This document shows, in pieces, positions 36,450 through 50,157 of a stretch of DNA of 64,000 nucleotides. The notes below the pieces were generated by a model that saw only the letters and a list, made by a program, of their open reading frames with translations, was not told the DNA's origin and searched no databases. Positions within the stretch are counted from its first letter, which is position 1. Every line of letters begins with the position of its first letter. The translations under genes and the position numbers were made by a program. Source of the DNA: Ophthalmolycus amberensis (Eukaryota; Chordata; Actinopteri; Perciformes; Zoarcidae); contig JAFEUB010000065.1 of the NCBI GenBank assembly GCA_024529925.1, positions 3,326,001 to 3,390,000 of the forward strand, read 5' to 3'.

Positions 36450-37984
36450 AATTGCAATGGCTAAAGTGCTTTACAGAGAAGGCTTGTTCCTGTTTATTGT
36501 AACCTTCCAAGTCATTTTGGACACCTTCCAAGCTGCCTCTTTGACAGACCGGAGGGGATTATTTTGACTGGATAACACCTTAATTATACCCCTGCGCGTT
36601 TTATAAAGATTGTTTTCATGGACTCACCTTCAAAATTGCCTGTCTGAGGAAAATGTGTGTCTGAGGTGTTTCCACCGGTAACAACAACAAGGTATAATAT
36701 TTGATTCATTGAGCTTTGTCTCACACAAATTACCATTCAAAGTGACTACAATTGCTCCTTGTTGTGTGATGCAAATTAAGGTGTAAGGAATAGGCATTCC
36801 ACTGGTTACTTTCATGCCGGAGATCTAAATCATGGCAGATGAAGCAGTTAGCAGCCTCAAAGTGGAGCTGTGACAGAGTGCCCTGGCAATTTATCAACCC
36901 TGGGTGAGCAGGAAATCTGCCAAAAAGCCTCATTGCTTTTCCTCATGCGCAAGTGATGATGAACTTCCATGAAGTATTAGCGCTCGCAGTGTGTGTTTAT
37001 CACATTTGTCAGCATGTGTGTAAATGGGAACTATAAAGGCGGTATTTTTCTCTCAGTGGCATTTTGCACCAGTGTTGCACCCCGATCGTTCAGAAGTTCA
37101 TATTTTTTATGTTTTCCGTTGGGATGGGACTTCAAATTCAACCAAAAAAATACCTCATTAGCAACCAAAAGATTAAACCTCAAAGTGATGGAAAATCACA
37201 TGCTACTTTACAGCCCTTGACTGCGAGTTTACCAGGCTCTGTAATTGAACACCCGGACGCTGATGATTAATCTCGCCTCCACTTTGTTGTACATTGCTTT
37301 TATGTTACTGGGTTAAACCTGTGGTGCTATTCACTGCGTTTTTCTCTTAGATGTTGGATTTCCGAATGATAAAGAAAGAAAAACTTTACTTAAAGCACTT
37401 GATATTCCCATGATGGCGGTGTGAATTCACATTCTGATCACAGGAGGTGGGGGCTGGAGGATGTGCGAGAGTGTGTGGATCGTTGTTCAAGACAGCCGTT
37501 CGGACTTGGTGTGTGGAACGTATGTGTTTGCATACTGTCGCCCAGTGATTGCCTATTCACTGAGTGTGAGTGTGTGTTTATGGACAGTTTACTTTACAAG
37601 TCGCTCTTGTGAGTTTCTCCTAGTGGCAAAGGCATCATTAACTATTTATGTTCCCTGGAGTTACTCTCTTCTCCTCCCCATTATCTTTTATCCCCCCTCC
37701 CCCCGATCCATCGCCTCCCCTCTCCTCCAACACAGTCTAACTCGTGACAAAAGAACACTGGGAATCTCTCTGGACGTCCTTTCTTCCAACATGTGCTGTC
37801 AGCTGGAATAAGTAGATTCTCTTCACTCTAGATTTGACTCCTTTTACTTTTTTCGGCACTTTTTTGATAGGACTGTAAAACTCTCCAGGACATTGGGAGA
37901 ATAATCGTGTGCCACCTTTGACCTCACCGTATACGATCAGCAGCAGCTTACACGCACACGCACCATTAAATTCAGTTGGATTAC

Positions 37985-38335
37985 CCCATCCATCTTTTGG
38001 GTCACAGTGGTTAGAGAACATCTTGCGATGGGATCACACCAGCAGTTAGCGCCAAATTGAGCCAGGGGTGAAAAGTGGGGGGGGGGTGCTATCGCCCATC
38101 CTCTAAATCGACTTTCATTTTGATTCAAACTGCACACCTGTAAAGTTTCATGACTGTATCTTATGCAGCTGTAAAGCTATCGCACTGACAAAAATCTGTC
38201 CACAGACAGACAGAAATAGAAACAGCTGGCAAAGTACTCAAAAGTTCCTGCTACAGAGGGTGTCTCCGGGATCACATTTTTGCCACGATGACTCACACAC
38301 GGACCTACAAGGGGAATAACTATCGCGGCTGGTAG
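37985..38335 (+). repeat. Dispersed repeat family 2, copy 1
   Basis: It shares with 43670-43965 the ordered phrases GCGATGGGATCACA, CACCTGTAAAGTTTCATGAC, ATCGCACTGACAAAAATCTG, TCCACAGACAGACA and CTGGCAAAGTACTCAAA. Divergence is moderate with several indels, so both are old. A G10 run interrupts the 5' part. Confidence 0.8.
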
Positions 38336-39545
38336 ATACACCAGTAGATCTCACTCCGCTATATTAAATCCTGTGCAGAAAGGTGACAAGCGGTCTGAAG
38401 GCAAGGCAGTGATTTTATACACAAAAGTGGAGGTGAACAAATTGTTTGGTACTTCCAACCAATTACAAATTAAGTAGGAATAATTTATGTTCCTCATGTG
38501 GCGTAACAAATGTGAGTGATAGCATTTAAAACATGTCCTTTTAATTCTCATGCCCAGTCAGCATCTGTACCTTAGTTGCACAGCACAATCAGCACACTTA
38601 AGCAAAGGGCTCTTTTATTGGCTATTTTCCCTCTCGCCTTATAGCCTTATAGTGTAGTCGGCTGTATTTGATCTACTCCAAACGAATCAAATTATTTTGC
38701 ATGTAATTGCAGGCTGTTAACCCTAGCCGCTGGAAAAACACAGACATTTGTGCGCACACAGAGTCATGAATATTCACGTATACAATCGCATGCGCGCGCA
38801 CAGACACACAGACACTCGCACACGTACATTGCGTTGGACCTGCCCTGAGCCAACTGTACAGTCATGGCGTGTTTGTCATGCGAAGGGCTCCCAGTGGAAT
38901 CAGTAATTCCCTGCCTCATTAGCCGTGGAGAGAGTGGTGTAACAGGTCGGAAAAGGGTTCTCAGCTACTCCTTATTCAACATGCAAATGAGAACACCGTT
39001 TCCTCCTGAACAAATTAACAGGCTTTTCAAAAGATAAACTGCCCCAGCTGTATTGTAATTTCAACTAAACCCCCCCCCCCCCCCCCCGAGGGCAGTGTTG
39101 CTGATGAATGCTAATTAATTTCTAATATCTGAGAGTGCGAAGGTATGAGTACGAAGGTTCTTCATACTGTGCCAGCGCAAACAGCAAGAGTGGTGTGTTT
39201 ATTCAGAGGTTTAGCATGTTCAGTGTTGGGGCTATAAATAAAGAAGGACATTCAAGATCAGGCCGGTTTGGGGTTCCTCAGACATGATGCAGTGCTTCGT
39301 GTCAGCTGAGTCCGATCCTTAACAGAGTTCAGGATCACAGGTGGTGGGCTTTGCCTGTTTGTTACTGCCCGTTGTTTGGTGAAATATCAGCAGGAGAAAA
39401 GGTTGGAATAAAGATGTTCTCCTCAGTGTATTAGGCTCATCTCAACCTCACCTCTGTGAATTCGTTCTTGTTAAAAGGTCACCCAAGATAGGTATGTCTC
39501 TTTTCCATTTCTATTTCTGTTCTTATCTGTACTTTTCCTTGTTCT

Positions 39546-39546
39546 A

Positions 39547-39593
<47 letters not shown>
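39546..39593. repeat. (TC)n microsatellite with one CG interruption
   Basis: TCTCTCTCTCGC followed by an uninterrupted TC run to 39593. Confidence 0.96.
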
Positions 39594-39594
<1 letters not shown>

Positions 39595-40449
39595 ATACTC
39601 TTGCTTTGACATGTTTCTCCTCTTTGTGCTGAAACATTAGCAAAAAAATCCCTTTGTTTTCAGGAAGACTCTTGCCCTAAATTCAAAGTAAATACTGACT
39701 CAATACCCGGCCCTTCTGTAACCATATCCACCTTTCAGCTGTTGTTGTTTTTTTTGTTGTTTTTTAAGTTAGCCTGCTCACCAGTGTTTCACTTTGAAAA
39801 CACAGCTTTTCCTCATCTATTTATTAATAAGTAATTAGTCATTTGAGGCCTGGGGAGACGGGTCACTATTTAGATATTACTCTCTATTGGGCCTTGCCAC
39901 CAGTTGCCCACAGCAAGTGATTTTAATCCTTGTATCTTCGACCATAATGATTTCCCATCACTTTCCTCCACTTGAAACTGATGAATTTATTGGACACTGA
40001 AAGCCCAGAATGTTGGCTGTCTTCCATTCTTCGGTCCATCTGCCTTTGGAAAAGGCTACAAGTCCCCGAGGGAATTTTGTGATCCCACAGCCTGGAAAAG
40101 GGGCTGCACGAACGCCATTCCGACTGACACATGCCTCTGAGACTCTGACTGTCGACAGGGTCAGAGGTCGCTTCGGGTTTTCTCTCTGGTCGCTTTGAAC
40201 TTATGAAAGTCTTGCAGGCCTTTTATAAGGGCAGCAGAGGGAATGAAGGGAGCTGGAGTGGGGTCTGCCCAAGAGAGTGGTGCTCCATATCTGGGCTCGT
40301 GATAGGATTACAGAAAATATGTGGTAGGTACTGTAGGGAAGTGTCTCAGATGTTTCAACATGTATCAAGACACATAGTCCACCATCTGACATGAAAACAA
40401 CACAGATCATGTTGCAATGATCTGATACACTGAATCAAAGCTGAATGTA

Positions 40450-40675
40450 CACCACAGACTGTATATAATAAGTGCACGTACTGACGTCCCCCATTGGTTT
40501 GTGTACTACGGTTTTGAAGCCTCGAGTTCCTCTGAGGTAACAGATGAAGTAGGAGAAGTAGGGTCATTCTCTCAATCAGACTTATTTTTGCAACCAGAGG
40601 AGTCTTCCTTCATTGCCATTGGAGAGAATGCAAGTTTAAGGCACTTCCAGCATTGGCTTCACTTGTTAGGTTTCT
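40450..40675 (+). repeat. Dispersed teleost repeat family 3
   Basis: It contains ACAGACTGTATATAATAAG, ACTGACGTCCCCCATTGGTT, GGTTTTGAAGCCTCGAG, GCAACCAGAGGAGTC and TTTAAGGCACTTCCAGCATT followed by GGCTTCACTT. I recognise this order as a common fish intronic repeat, so the 118-codon frame starting at 40501 is not a gene. A GACGTC core lies at the front. Confidence 0.65.
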
Positions 40676-42561
40676 CACGCAATTTCACACAAAATGTTGT
40701 TCTAATCTGTCATTGTGCATCGATGCAGCCACATTTCTGGCTCTGTTATTGGCATTTGGATATGTATTGTTTAATAGGTAATACCATAGCTGTACAGTTA
40801 AGTTATTCTTGCTGTGTCTCACATTTCTCAAAATATATTAGATTTAAATATGCATAGTTTTCTACACATAAAAGTACATAATGTGTGTTGCACCAAGAAA
40901 TGTTCTAACTTCGTCATTAATCTGCTGCATTCTGAATCAGCTGCAGATGAGGAAAACAACTTCATCGCTGCGACAAAAGGAGTATTAGAAAAAGCAAGAA
41001 AATACCCCCAAATCAATCAGAGATGTTTCTCAGATACAAGAAGCAAGACCAAATACCTCTTCACTTTATTCAGGCTAGACATAACCCAGAATAGAATATC
41101 AAAAAAGTCCCAAAGATCTTAAACATCTTTCATATTGGTTGTGGGATCCTCACTGTTTTCATGAACTCTCCACATTACTTTTGGAAGCCAAAATGCCGAC
41201 TCTAGGCCATTAGATAATTGCGCATGATGGTTCCTGACTAGTTAAATTTGAGCTCCTCATCATTGAACCCAAGATAGAAGAAGAATGACTTTGGTGCCTA
41301 AACTACAGCTTGGTAGCTACGACTCGTCGTCTTAAAAATAATGAGGCGCTCACATTTTGCTGTCCGTCAGAATAGACACACTTTCAACTTCAGATATGCA
41401 CATGGAAGCAAAGAATCATGCTTGAGGTGTAACTTAAGAGCAGACGAAAACTAAAGTAGAGAGACGTGAACCTGGAAGTTGGTTGATACTTTGGTTGTCA
41501 ATACATGAACAAAACTCACAACAATGTTGAGAAAGTAGACTCTTCAGCCCCGATGCTAGTTTGTTATTCCAGCCATAATCGAGTGTGTGTTTCAGCAAGT
41601 CATTACACATTAAACTGAAGCAGAGTTGACAGTGACCACTTTGATTGATTGATAAATCGAGACACTGCCAATGTGCTTAACACTCATAAAACAACCACAA
41701 ATAATGAATGCTTGCTCTCAAGGCCACAACCATTACCAATAGTTTGTGGCGTTTACTGTGCAGATGGGATTGACAGCCAGTGTTTGATGTCAATTCAAAC
41801 CAGATTGTCTTTTTAGTCTAGAGCGTATGATTTAAAATGTTGTCATATTTATCCTTTTGTCTTTTATTATTATCGACCCAAGATGGTCCTCATTGCCAGT
41901 GTTTTGGTACATTGTGTAAAAAGGAAAACAAAAATAAGTTGAATGAAATCTTAAGCAAAGAGGTAAAAATGAAACACCAAAGTATGGTTTACATTTTGTA
42001 ATACCTTGTCATTTGCAAGTGTTTTCATCATTTCAAGTGTTTGTTGTAAAGGGAATTGTTATTTTGTACAGATGTATAATTTGTGAGGGCAAAAGGATTG
42101 AAAAATAAACTTAATTTGACTTGAATACCATGACAGCCATTACGTTCTGAATGGACTGTGCAGTTTATATGACCGCACAGCAACGTTGACATCTAAAAAC
42201 CTTGACCCCGACGATCTGGATTGCAGTTGAGAATTTTCTCACAGTTTTGTTGAAGCCAAAAGGAAAACTGCTCTCTACAATAAAGCAGAACTCTAATGGG
42301 GCACCAACGAGAGGAGATTGTCGTGAGGGATTTTTTTTCTCTTTTTTTTTGTAACAGCTGCTGCAAATCCTTTACTTATCCCGCTGTTGTTAACATCTCC
42401 AGGCAACACTTCTACTCCAACTTCTGGATCATTCTGAACTCCAGCTCCTGCAATCTGAGTTGAAGATGATATATGTAGGGCTGGAGGGGTTGACAAGGTG
42501 GTTGCAGGGTGGGATTAGGTCGTGAAGCAGTCCCGGCAATAAACTCTGCTGGCTAACTGTG

Positions 42562-42563
<2 letters not shown>

Positions 42564-42613
<50 letters not shown>
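42564..42613. repeat. (TC)25 microsatellite
   Basis: 50 bp of uninterrupted TC. Confidence 0.97.
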
Positions 42614-42616
<3 letters not shown>

Positions 42617-42929
42617 CACAAGCTTGGCCTTCTAATCACTTGTTTATCCTGCATGTTTCTCATAAGGATTTACTTTGATTAGTTTGATCCCACAGACTTG
42701 ACAGCTATAACACAAACTCAAAGGCATGCAAATTTGAATGTGGACTTGAGGCAAAGAAATAAAGAGAGAGGGAGAAATGATTCAATGCTGTGGTTATCAT
42801 ATGTCGGGGAGCCTGGTTAAGAAACAGCCACCAAGACAAACCAAATGCTCCTACTTATCACAGCTAAATACTTTAAGAAATTGTATCAGCCTTAGACGGG
42901 TTAGATATGCACAAAGATTGAAACAGTCT

Positions 42930-42954
42930 TGATAAGCCTTTGATTTGCCACACC
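42930..42954 (+). repeat. 25-bp exact repeat, copy 2
   Basis: Identical to 35841-35865; the match ends at ACACC, after which the sequences diverge (AGACTC against TACGCT). Confidence 0.85.
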
Positions 42955-43669
42955 TACGCTAACCTCTTTAGGGGCAGCCATTGTTGTTTTATCCATCTAA
43001 GCCCTGTGCGTAGCTGCCAGTAGCTCCTAACAGGACGCTGATTGGTCCGTGCTCTGGCATTCCGAACGCAAATACGCATTACTTGAAGCCTGACGTGATG
43101 GATTTTCATGTGATTTAGTCATATTTCCAGCGTGATCTCGTGACCGACCAGAATCCAGCTGCCGTGCACGGTAAGACGAAGTGTAGAGGACAAAAAATAA
43201 GGGACGCAAACAGCATTATGTTGCTATGACTCAAAATACTCAAAGTAAAAACATGTTTTTTGTTATTAATAATGACTGACCACATGTGAACTATACCCCA
43301 GCTTCACTTCATTCACAAAATAAAAAATTTGGACCATAAAGAATCTCTGTGGAAACCACAGAGGGGAGCTTTTCAGTGACTCATTAAAAGACAGGCGGTG
43401 TCCTAGATTACACAAAAACAGTAGCCCTTTTACCCACAATCGATGCCTCGCTTTGGCTGAAAAAAATCAAAAGAGCTGCGGCTCTAAATATGCAAGGATC
43501 TGTTTGTGCAGTTGGCATGGTGTTATCTGTGCAAGCCTGTTACCTCTGTGCCTGTTGACTGAGAGTTATTTCTTTCCCTCGTGCTTGTTCTGATTTCCCC
43601 CTTCTTGCTCTCTCAAAATAGTCGGCCACTGTAATTTCGTAGACAAAATACACATGGTCATGGTCACAT

Positions 43670-43965
43670 AATCATACTAGAGACGATATTGCAATGGGAT
43701 CACAACAGCCGTGACACCAAATCGGACCATGAATTACCCCCTAAAACGATCTTCAAAATCAGCCTTCGCTTTGATCTCAACTACACACATGTAAAGTTTT
43801 GTGACAGCATCTTGCACGGTTTCGACACTATTGCACTGAAGAAATCTGTCCACAAACAGACAAATAACAACATCTGGCAAAGTACTCAAAACCGCCTCTG
43901 TGGTAGTTCCTGCTGTGTCTCCAATACCATGATGCGTCTGGTAGGCACAGTGGCGTTTTGAGTAA
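43670..43965 (+). repeat. Dispersed repeat family 2, copy 2
   Basis: This is the counterpart of 37985-38335, with GCAATGGGATCACAACAG, ACATGTAAAGTTTTGTGAC, ATTGCACTGAAGAAATCTG, TCCACAAACAGACA and CTGGCAAAGTACTCAAA in the same order and orientation. The 90- and 82-codon open frames overlapping it are repeat-derived. Confidence 0.8.
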
Positions 43966-44614
43966 CGTGCTAATATCAGCATGCTAAGAGGTTCTGCTTT
44001 TTCTGAAGCCAGTCAGATTGTGAGATTGTATATGCAGTTCATGCTTGGCTGACCAAGAGCAATGGCCTTCGGCCAAAGTGGTTTAAAGTCTCTCGATGCC
44101 TGAAGGAAACTTTGGTTTCTTACAGCGGCAGTCTCATTCCTGGTTTCATACATTTCAAAGCACTTTCTTGGCTTTGGAAATGATAGTTACAGAATGTTAA
44201 AATTCACTTTCTGCACCTCCAAAAATATTGCTCTTTTATGTGTTTTTCTGACATTCCCAGAAAAGGTCTCCTTCCCTATAGACACAAGCACAAATACAGA
44301 CTTTGAGGCAGTGACAACAAAAGCAAAAGGCAGTGACAAAGACCTAGAGAGACTAACAGAGAAAAAATGAACTGACAAGAGTCTGGGATCCTGGGGAGAA
44401 TCATTAGACTGATATACTATTGAGAATGCAGCTTGGAGCAGTGCCTTTGGCTGGGCTTTAAGCTGTGTGGTGTTGGTCAGTCGGGCTGTGGCTGGTTGGG
44501 AGGTCAGCCATTGATCTGCAGATATAAGCTGGTACTTTGGGCGCAAACCTTCATCATCCCGTGGCGCTATCACCACTGTGGGTGGATAAGCCTTGATCTG
44601 CTCAGGGGTTTGCA

Positions 44615-44641
44615 TGTGTGTGTGTGTGTGTGTGTGTGTGT
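44615..44641. repeat. (TG)13 microsatellite
   Basis: Uninterrupted TG run. The 201-codon minus frame and 111-codon plus frame that cross it show no domain. Confidence 0.97.
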
Positions 44642-47600
44642 TTGTACACTGATTAGCAGAAAGATGCAAGCGACTGTGTGTCCACCACATTTGTCTATAG
44701 ATGTGGTTCTGTTTGTGTGTGTGATGCATGAGATCAGTAAGATTCTTTTTTTTCTGCCACTGGACTGAAATAATAAAACCATCAGTCACCATCAGTATTT
44801 TGCATCCATTATTTACTGGTTAATTGGTGTTTGCGTGTTCTCTAAACAGTATTATTAGCTTAGAGAGAGCAACATCAAATAATATCTAAAAGACAACTTG
44901 GGAAACATGAGAATAAACCTCACTCGATAAAAATATTTGAACAGAGATGGTGATTAACTGACAGGGTGAAGTTGAGTTTACAGTACCGCAGTTCATGTCT
45001 TTTAATTCTGGTGTTGAACTGACACTAATTAGTCTGGGACATTTTGACTTGAATTTATGGGCTCTTATTTGAAAAACTTGAATTGTCTGGTTCCTTTTTG
45101 AGTAATGTTAACGTCTGTTGTCCTCGAAAAGTGACATAGAGTTTCTCCTGTTCACTGCCATTCAACTTAATGACTCCGCTGCATAGCTGCCTCTTTAAAT
45201 GTGATTTAGTGACTCTAACAATGAGCGTCAATCCATCATTTTGTTCAATCCACATTAGCCTTAAACACCGAAATAAAAATAAAAAATGCGTCCACTAATA
45301 TGATAGAGTGGATATTTAAGCACCGGCTGAATTACTTGTGTAAGTATGATGCAACTTTTTCATTGGCGAAAAGGTTAAAGATCTTGGGTAGGGTAAAGGT
45401 ACTGTACCTGGTGCAGTAAATAAACAAAGTCTATCGACTGCATGCTCTCAGATGTGCATTCCACTGCACATGGACTGAATTAAACATTGCTCCATAGTGC
45501 TACCAGTGCTCAAAACTCCCACTGATAACCTTTAAATAGGCAGTGCTACTGCAATAACTGGTGAATTTGAAAAATTGTGTCCTGTGTATAAATACTGTAT
45601 GTGAGGAAAATGACACACAGGAGACAAAACAATAATAATAATAAGTGTCAGATAAGAGTAAATGTTGAGGTCCAAAATATCGAAGACCGAAGGCTTTCTT
45701 CCCCCTATTATCCACTTTAGATTAGTTACAGACTATAATTTCCAGTGGAGACTGAAATACTCATTAACATGGCCCAGAAGGTGATGCAACTATCCCTTGC
45801 ATCTTGGATAAGATCAAGTTGGGAACTAATTTAACAAGAGATTTCTTAGAATCACTCTGGTTTCCTGAAAATTAGGATTAATCACTGCTTTATATGCCGG
45901 TGGTTTGATAAATGTAGGTCAGACCTTATTTGCTATAGATGAGCTGATCTCCGTATGTTGTATGCAGAACTTCCATATTCAGTAGGTGGATCTAACCTCA
46001 TTAAAGACAGCCTTTTTTTTTCAGTTCGTGTAATATCAAGGGGCCTTCAGTATGATTCATCTTCATACAAATAGATAAGCCAGCAAACAAACAATAAAAT
46101 TCAATAATGGAAGCTTAAGATTGTCTTGTTCTTTTTTTAATTAACTAGGCATTGAACTGTTTTATAATCATTGGGATTTACTGCATTTAAACAGAGACTC
46201 TATACAGGGATATTGTCTTAGACAATAAGAAATACATAAGCTATCAATGCCCTGTTCTTCTTAATGGTGATTGGTGACAGTTTCTGCCTATGTAACTAAG
46301 GTACATCTTGTAAAATCAGATAGATGAAGGAGGAAATGATTCCCTAGTTTTCCCTATTTGACATCATTAGCATTTTGAATTGGTAAATATGTCTTTTTTG
46401 ATTTTAAGGGATAGAGACCATGAATACATTACTTAGACAACACTTCTACTGATAATGCTGCCCGCTTGAGAGATGAACAAGTACAGGATGTAAATAGTAA
46501 AGAAAATCCACTATTTTCAATTGTATTACAGTGATTTCTGCTTTTATGCAGATGATAGTTACGTTTTCCCCGAAGAAAATACACTTTGAGTGCGTATACT
46601 GTATGACTGACAACACTTTTATGTGTCCTCATTTCCAAGTCTAATGAAACATGGGGCCTCAACTCTGGAGTGTGTTTCGCAGAACAGTCTTTCAGCCCCC
46701 ACTGTCATCTGTGTCAGGCACTTTGGGTTCAAATGTAGCTACACACACCAGCAGATGTACATTTTCTGTTTGCTCTTCTTTTGTTTCACCGCTTATGTGA
46801 AGATTTGCAAAGTCCTGGATGACCATTTCACCCTGTTCCTTTTCAAGTTGGCCATTTTCTGGCCCACAATATTGGTGACTGGAGGAGATCTGGCAGCGTC
46901 ACTCCACCTCTCTCAGTACAGACGAGCTGTGTTTTGGCCCAGAGGACTCACTCTCATTCTCTTTGTCTCGCTCTCTTGACATACAAACTGACACAAAACA
47001 CATCAAATCCCTTCTATTTCCACTTGCTTTTGCTTTAGTGGCTGCACAGGTTTTTTTTTTTCAAAATAGTAAAGTCAAAAATAACATTCCTGGCTAAAGA
47101 TGGCATGAAAAGAGTGAAAGAGTGTATTCATTTAATATCCCGTGCAGAGCCACAGCTCCGCTGCAGTTAACCTCGTGCTTACAAAGTTCACTCACCTTCA
47201 ATTATTTTGTTGGCCTTCGTCTCCTCACCCACCGTATCATCCAAATTGTAAGTTATTCTCCTTTTTTTATCCTCACAAATTGAGCGAGACTAACTCGTTG
47301 TTTTTTCGTTGTGTTTGCAGGTTTCAATAATCTTAAGATTGTTTCCACTGAATCGATGAATGAGTGAAAAAAGGCATGGTGAAAGTTGCAGATGTGTTTG
47401 ACTGTATGTGTATGCAAGTACACACCTACACCATGTGTCAGAGAAGAAAATTACAGGCCTGTCTCGGCCACTTCCTGCTGGTTAGTGTCAAGGCTTGAAA
47501 GAGAGAGAAATGAGCAACAGGAAGCAGAAATGCGCCCTCACTGACTGAGTGGCCAGCTGAGACTTCAATTTGCTGCTTGTGTTCTTTTCTTCTGCTGGAT

Positions 47601-48739
47601 GACTAATGAAATACTTTTTCAAGCATGGACGTTTTCAACATTGGCTGCAGGGTATTGACTGCTCGGTGCTTAGCTAAGTGCTACTTACAAGACTCAAGGG
47701 CATGTTTCAGTGTGTATAAGAGAAAAAACACGACTCAAAATCGGACGATATGTTTCGCATTGGCTTCCTGGATGATGCTAAAAGATGACCTCATTTCAAT
47801 CAGGAGAGACTTGTTTTATAATTTAACAATGATTTATTATACAAGCGTCAAATATGCAAAGTGCAAAGTCTTTTGGCGATTGGACTCCATCCTGAAGTAC
47901 TATCACCGAGGGTAGGGATACAGAGGTCCAACAGGCCTAATCCCCCCTGGAGTCCAGACACTGGTGGTGGTGGTGAAAGGAGTTGTTGCAATCTGATGAT
48001 GGATCAGGAGCCTGACTGTGCTGTTGACTGGAGGTGACTGGGGTGGAGGTGGGTCGCATCTGCTTACCACTGAAATGACAACTGACAGCAGCAGAGAGGA
48101 GAACACTTTAAAGTTTGACAGCAACGATCTGATTGGCTTAAGGAAACTGTGTGCCGAATCTGGTTGGTTGCTTCACAGTGCACGCCCCCAATCAGCTGAT
48201 AGAGTAATTACAAGGAGAGGAGAGACAGAGATCACAAGCGAATGTCTTCCTCACTGAACTTGCGCTTGAGCTACATATCAACAGTGATTCCCATTTCGGC
48301 ACAAATTGCCTTTTTAGAAGTCATTTAGATGTCCTTTCTTTATATCTTTGATACATTGCATTATGTGCTTTTCTGCTTTGACATTCCTGAAAACAAAGAG
48401 CAGGCCTGCTAACAGGATCTGTGTAGTCACCCATGCGTTTACGGCTGTAATGTTTACAGCTGTGGAATTTGTAATGCGAATCTTCTGCAGTTTAAGCTCT
48501 CTAAATGAAGCTGTGCTTTTTATTTGCGTTTCTTTATCACACTTTAACACTTGAACTTACATTTGGTTCATATCGAAAAACAGTTGACAGGGACAGGGCG
48601 AAATAACATTACAAGTTATTTTTAGTACGTGTGTAACCCATTCAGAACATTAAGATGGCAGCAAACAACTATTTACAATGTTTAGTGGATTCATGTCTAC
48701 CGTAGCAGAGAATGAAGAACTCTCCCTCTGTGTGTGTTG

Positions 48740-49015
48740 TTATTCGGGCTTTGTTTACAATAGCCGCTCTGCAATGCGCTCATACTGTTGTAACAGCTGA
48801 CAACACCATTCTGACCGATGGCGTCGTCTGAGGGTTCCCCCCCCCCCCCTTAGGTTACCACTGTTTGCTCTGTTGTGTGCACCGTTAGCACTGGAAGCAC
48901 TGTTAGCCCCCGGCTCAGCGGTCGCCATGTTGAGAGCCGTGTGGAGGCAAAAGAAATGCTCTGAATTCCGTATTTAGCACCTTTAAAGCGCGATACAGCC
49001 AGACCGTGTATAATA
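48740..49015 (-). repeat. Dispersed teleost repeat family 4
   Basis: Read on the minus strand: AAAGGTGCTAAATACGGAAT, TTGCCTCCACACGGCTC, CAACATGGCGACCGCTGAGC, CACAACAGAGCAAACAG, then CCCTCAGACGACGCCATCGG. This matches a teleost repeat known to me from other loci by its AACATGGCG and CCCTCAGACGA phrases. A C13 run splits it at 48837-48849. Confidence 0.6.
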
Positions 49016-49510
49016 TGTGTCAGACTTCCCAAAAGGAACACAACCAAACGGGAAAACACAGCAGAGTTTGTTTGAATCACGACAAACAGGCTATGCATGA
49101 AAGCAACCATGATTTTACGCATTCTTGTACTATCACAATCCTCTACAGTGTGACAGTCCTACATTTCAGGTTATTGTCACAGAAGCACTATGCGAGTCTT
49201 GGCGTTGGACGTGTTCACTCTATAACTTGCAGACCTGCTTTAGAATATCTAAATAAAAAATGTGGTATATATTGTGAGAAACATAAACGTTTCTGAAATC
49301 ATGCAGCCATTATATTTGACCCATTGCTTTATCGTTTTTGGTCACATCAAGGTGGCTCAGGACTGAATGAGCACTTGTCCTCGTCCACTCTTTCATCGCT
49401 CGTCCCCTGGCACGCAGTGTTTGAATGTGGTTCGGGAGGAACAGACCCGGCATTGTCAGTCCACGAAGGCTAAATGCAGACAAGCTGTGTTGTGGCCCAA
49501 GGGAGTCGTG

Positions 49511-49541
<31 letters not shown>
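49511..49541. repeat. (CG)3(CA)n microsatellite
   Basis: CGCGCGCA followed by about 12 CA units; a strong alternating purine-pyrimidine (Z-DNA-prone) tract. Confidence 0.96.
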
Positions 49542-49547
<6 letters not shown>

Positions 49548-50131
49548 AGACAGCAGCCCAAGGGAGTCCTCTATGAAGGGATCAGTGTAAACATCTAGTG
49601 GCAGTCGAGGTGTTGGTGGCCTTGTGAAGTGGAAGCGGTGCTCAGGACATGGTGCTGGCTGATAAGCGCTACCAGCAGAGAGGAGAGAAGTGAATTGGTC
49701 ATCCCTGTTAAAACACCAGCAACCACCCATTCCCGCGGTGCCACATTACTGCAGCAGCAGGGAGAAGCTTACTCCTGCAGGGAAAGTAAAAAGTGCACTT
49801 ATGGTGCAACTTGAGCTTGTGTTTTTATATGTGTACACATAGGACTATAATGTCAATCGCAGAGTATCAAACTGCTCTGTAGGTCAGGGGTTGGTGGGTC
49901 AAATAAAATGAGCATGTCTCCACCAGTAAAAGAAAAGCATTGGTCGTTTGGTCAATCTCTTAAGAATACCTATGTGTACATTTTCTTGACAATTGGCTTC
50001 TTGTGGTCGGGCAAATAATGACTGCTGAAAGTAGCGAGATGCCACAAAAAAACGATCTGCGTGGATGTTACCAAATGTCTCTCTTTGACACACTTTTGTC
50101 TCCTACCATGAGTCTTCTTTATTTTATTTTC

Positions 50132-50157
50132 GGGGGGGGGGGGGGGGGGGGGGGGGG
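50132..50157. repeat. G26 homopolymer
   Basis: Longest of about a dozen long poly(G)/poly(C) runs. It lies at the tail end of the minus-strand SINE relic. Its assembled length may be unreliable. Confidence 0.9.

Noticed and set aside
40501..40857. 118-codon plus-strand open frame
   Set aside because: Its first half lies in a dispersed teleost repeat and no domain is recognisable.
41760..42122. 3'-UTR-like sequence ending AAAAATAAACTTAATTTG, considered as the tail of a nested gene or retrocopy
   Set aside because: No upstream open frame, intronless homologue or poly(A) tract supports it; AT-rich intron DNA often contains AATAAA.
44187..44792. 201-codon minus-strand open frame
   Set aside because: It contains a Thr/His run from the TG microsatellite and no recognisable domain; the rest looks like random intronic sequence.
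46545..46556. Codons for YADD, the reverse transcriptase catalytic motif
   Set aside because: FYADD reads in frame, but neighbouring codons do not extend the similarity and a stop-free context is short. It may be a minimal LINE relic or chance.
47903..48257. Overlapping plus and minus open frames in a GC-richer patch
   Set aside because: Both are short, with no conserved motif and no matching splice sites. The patch may be a repeat I could not place.
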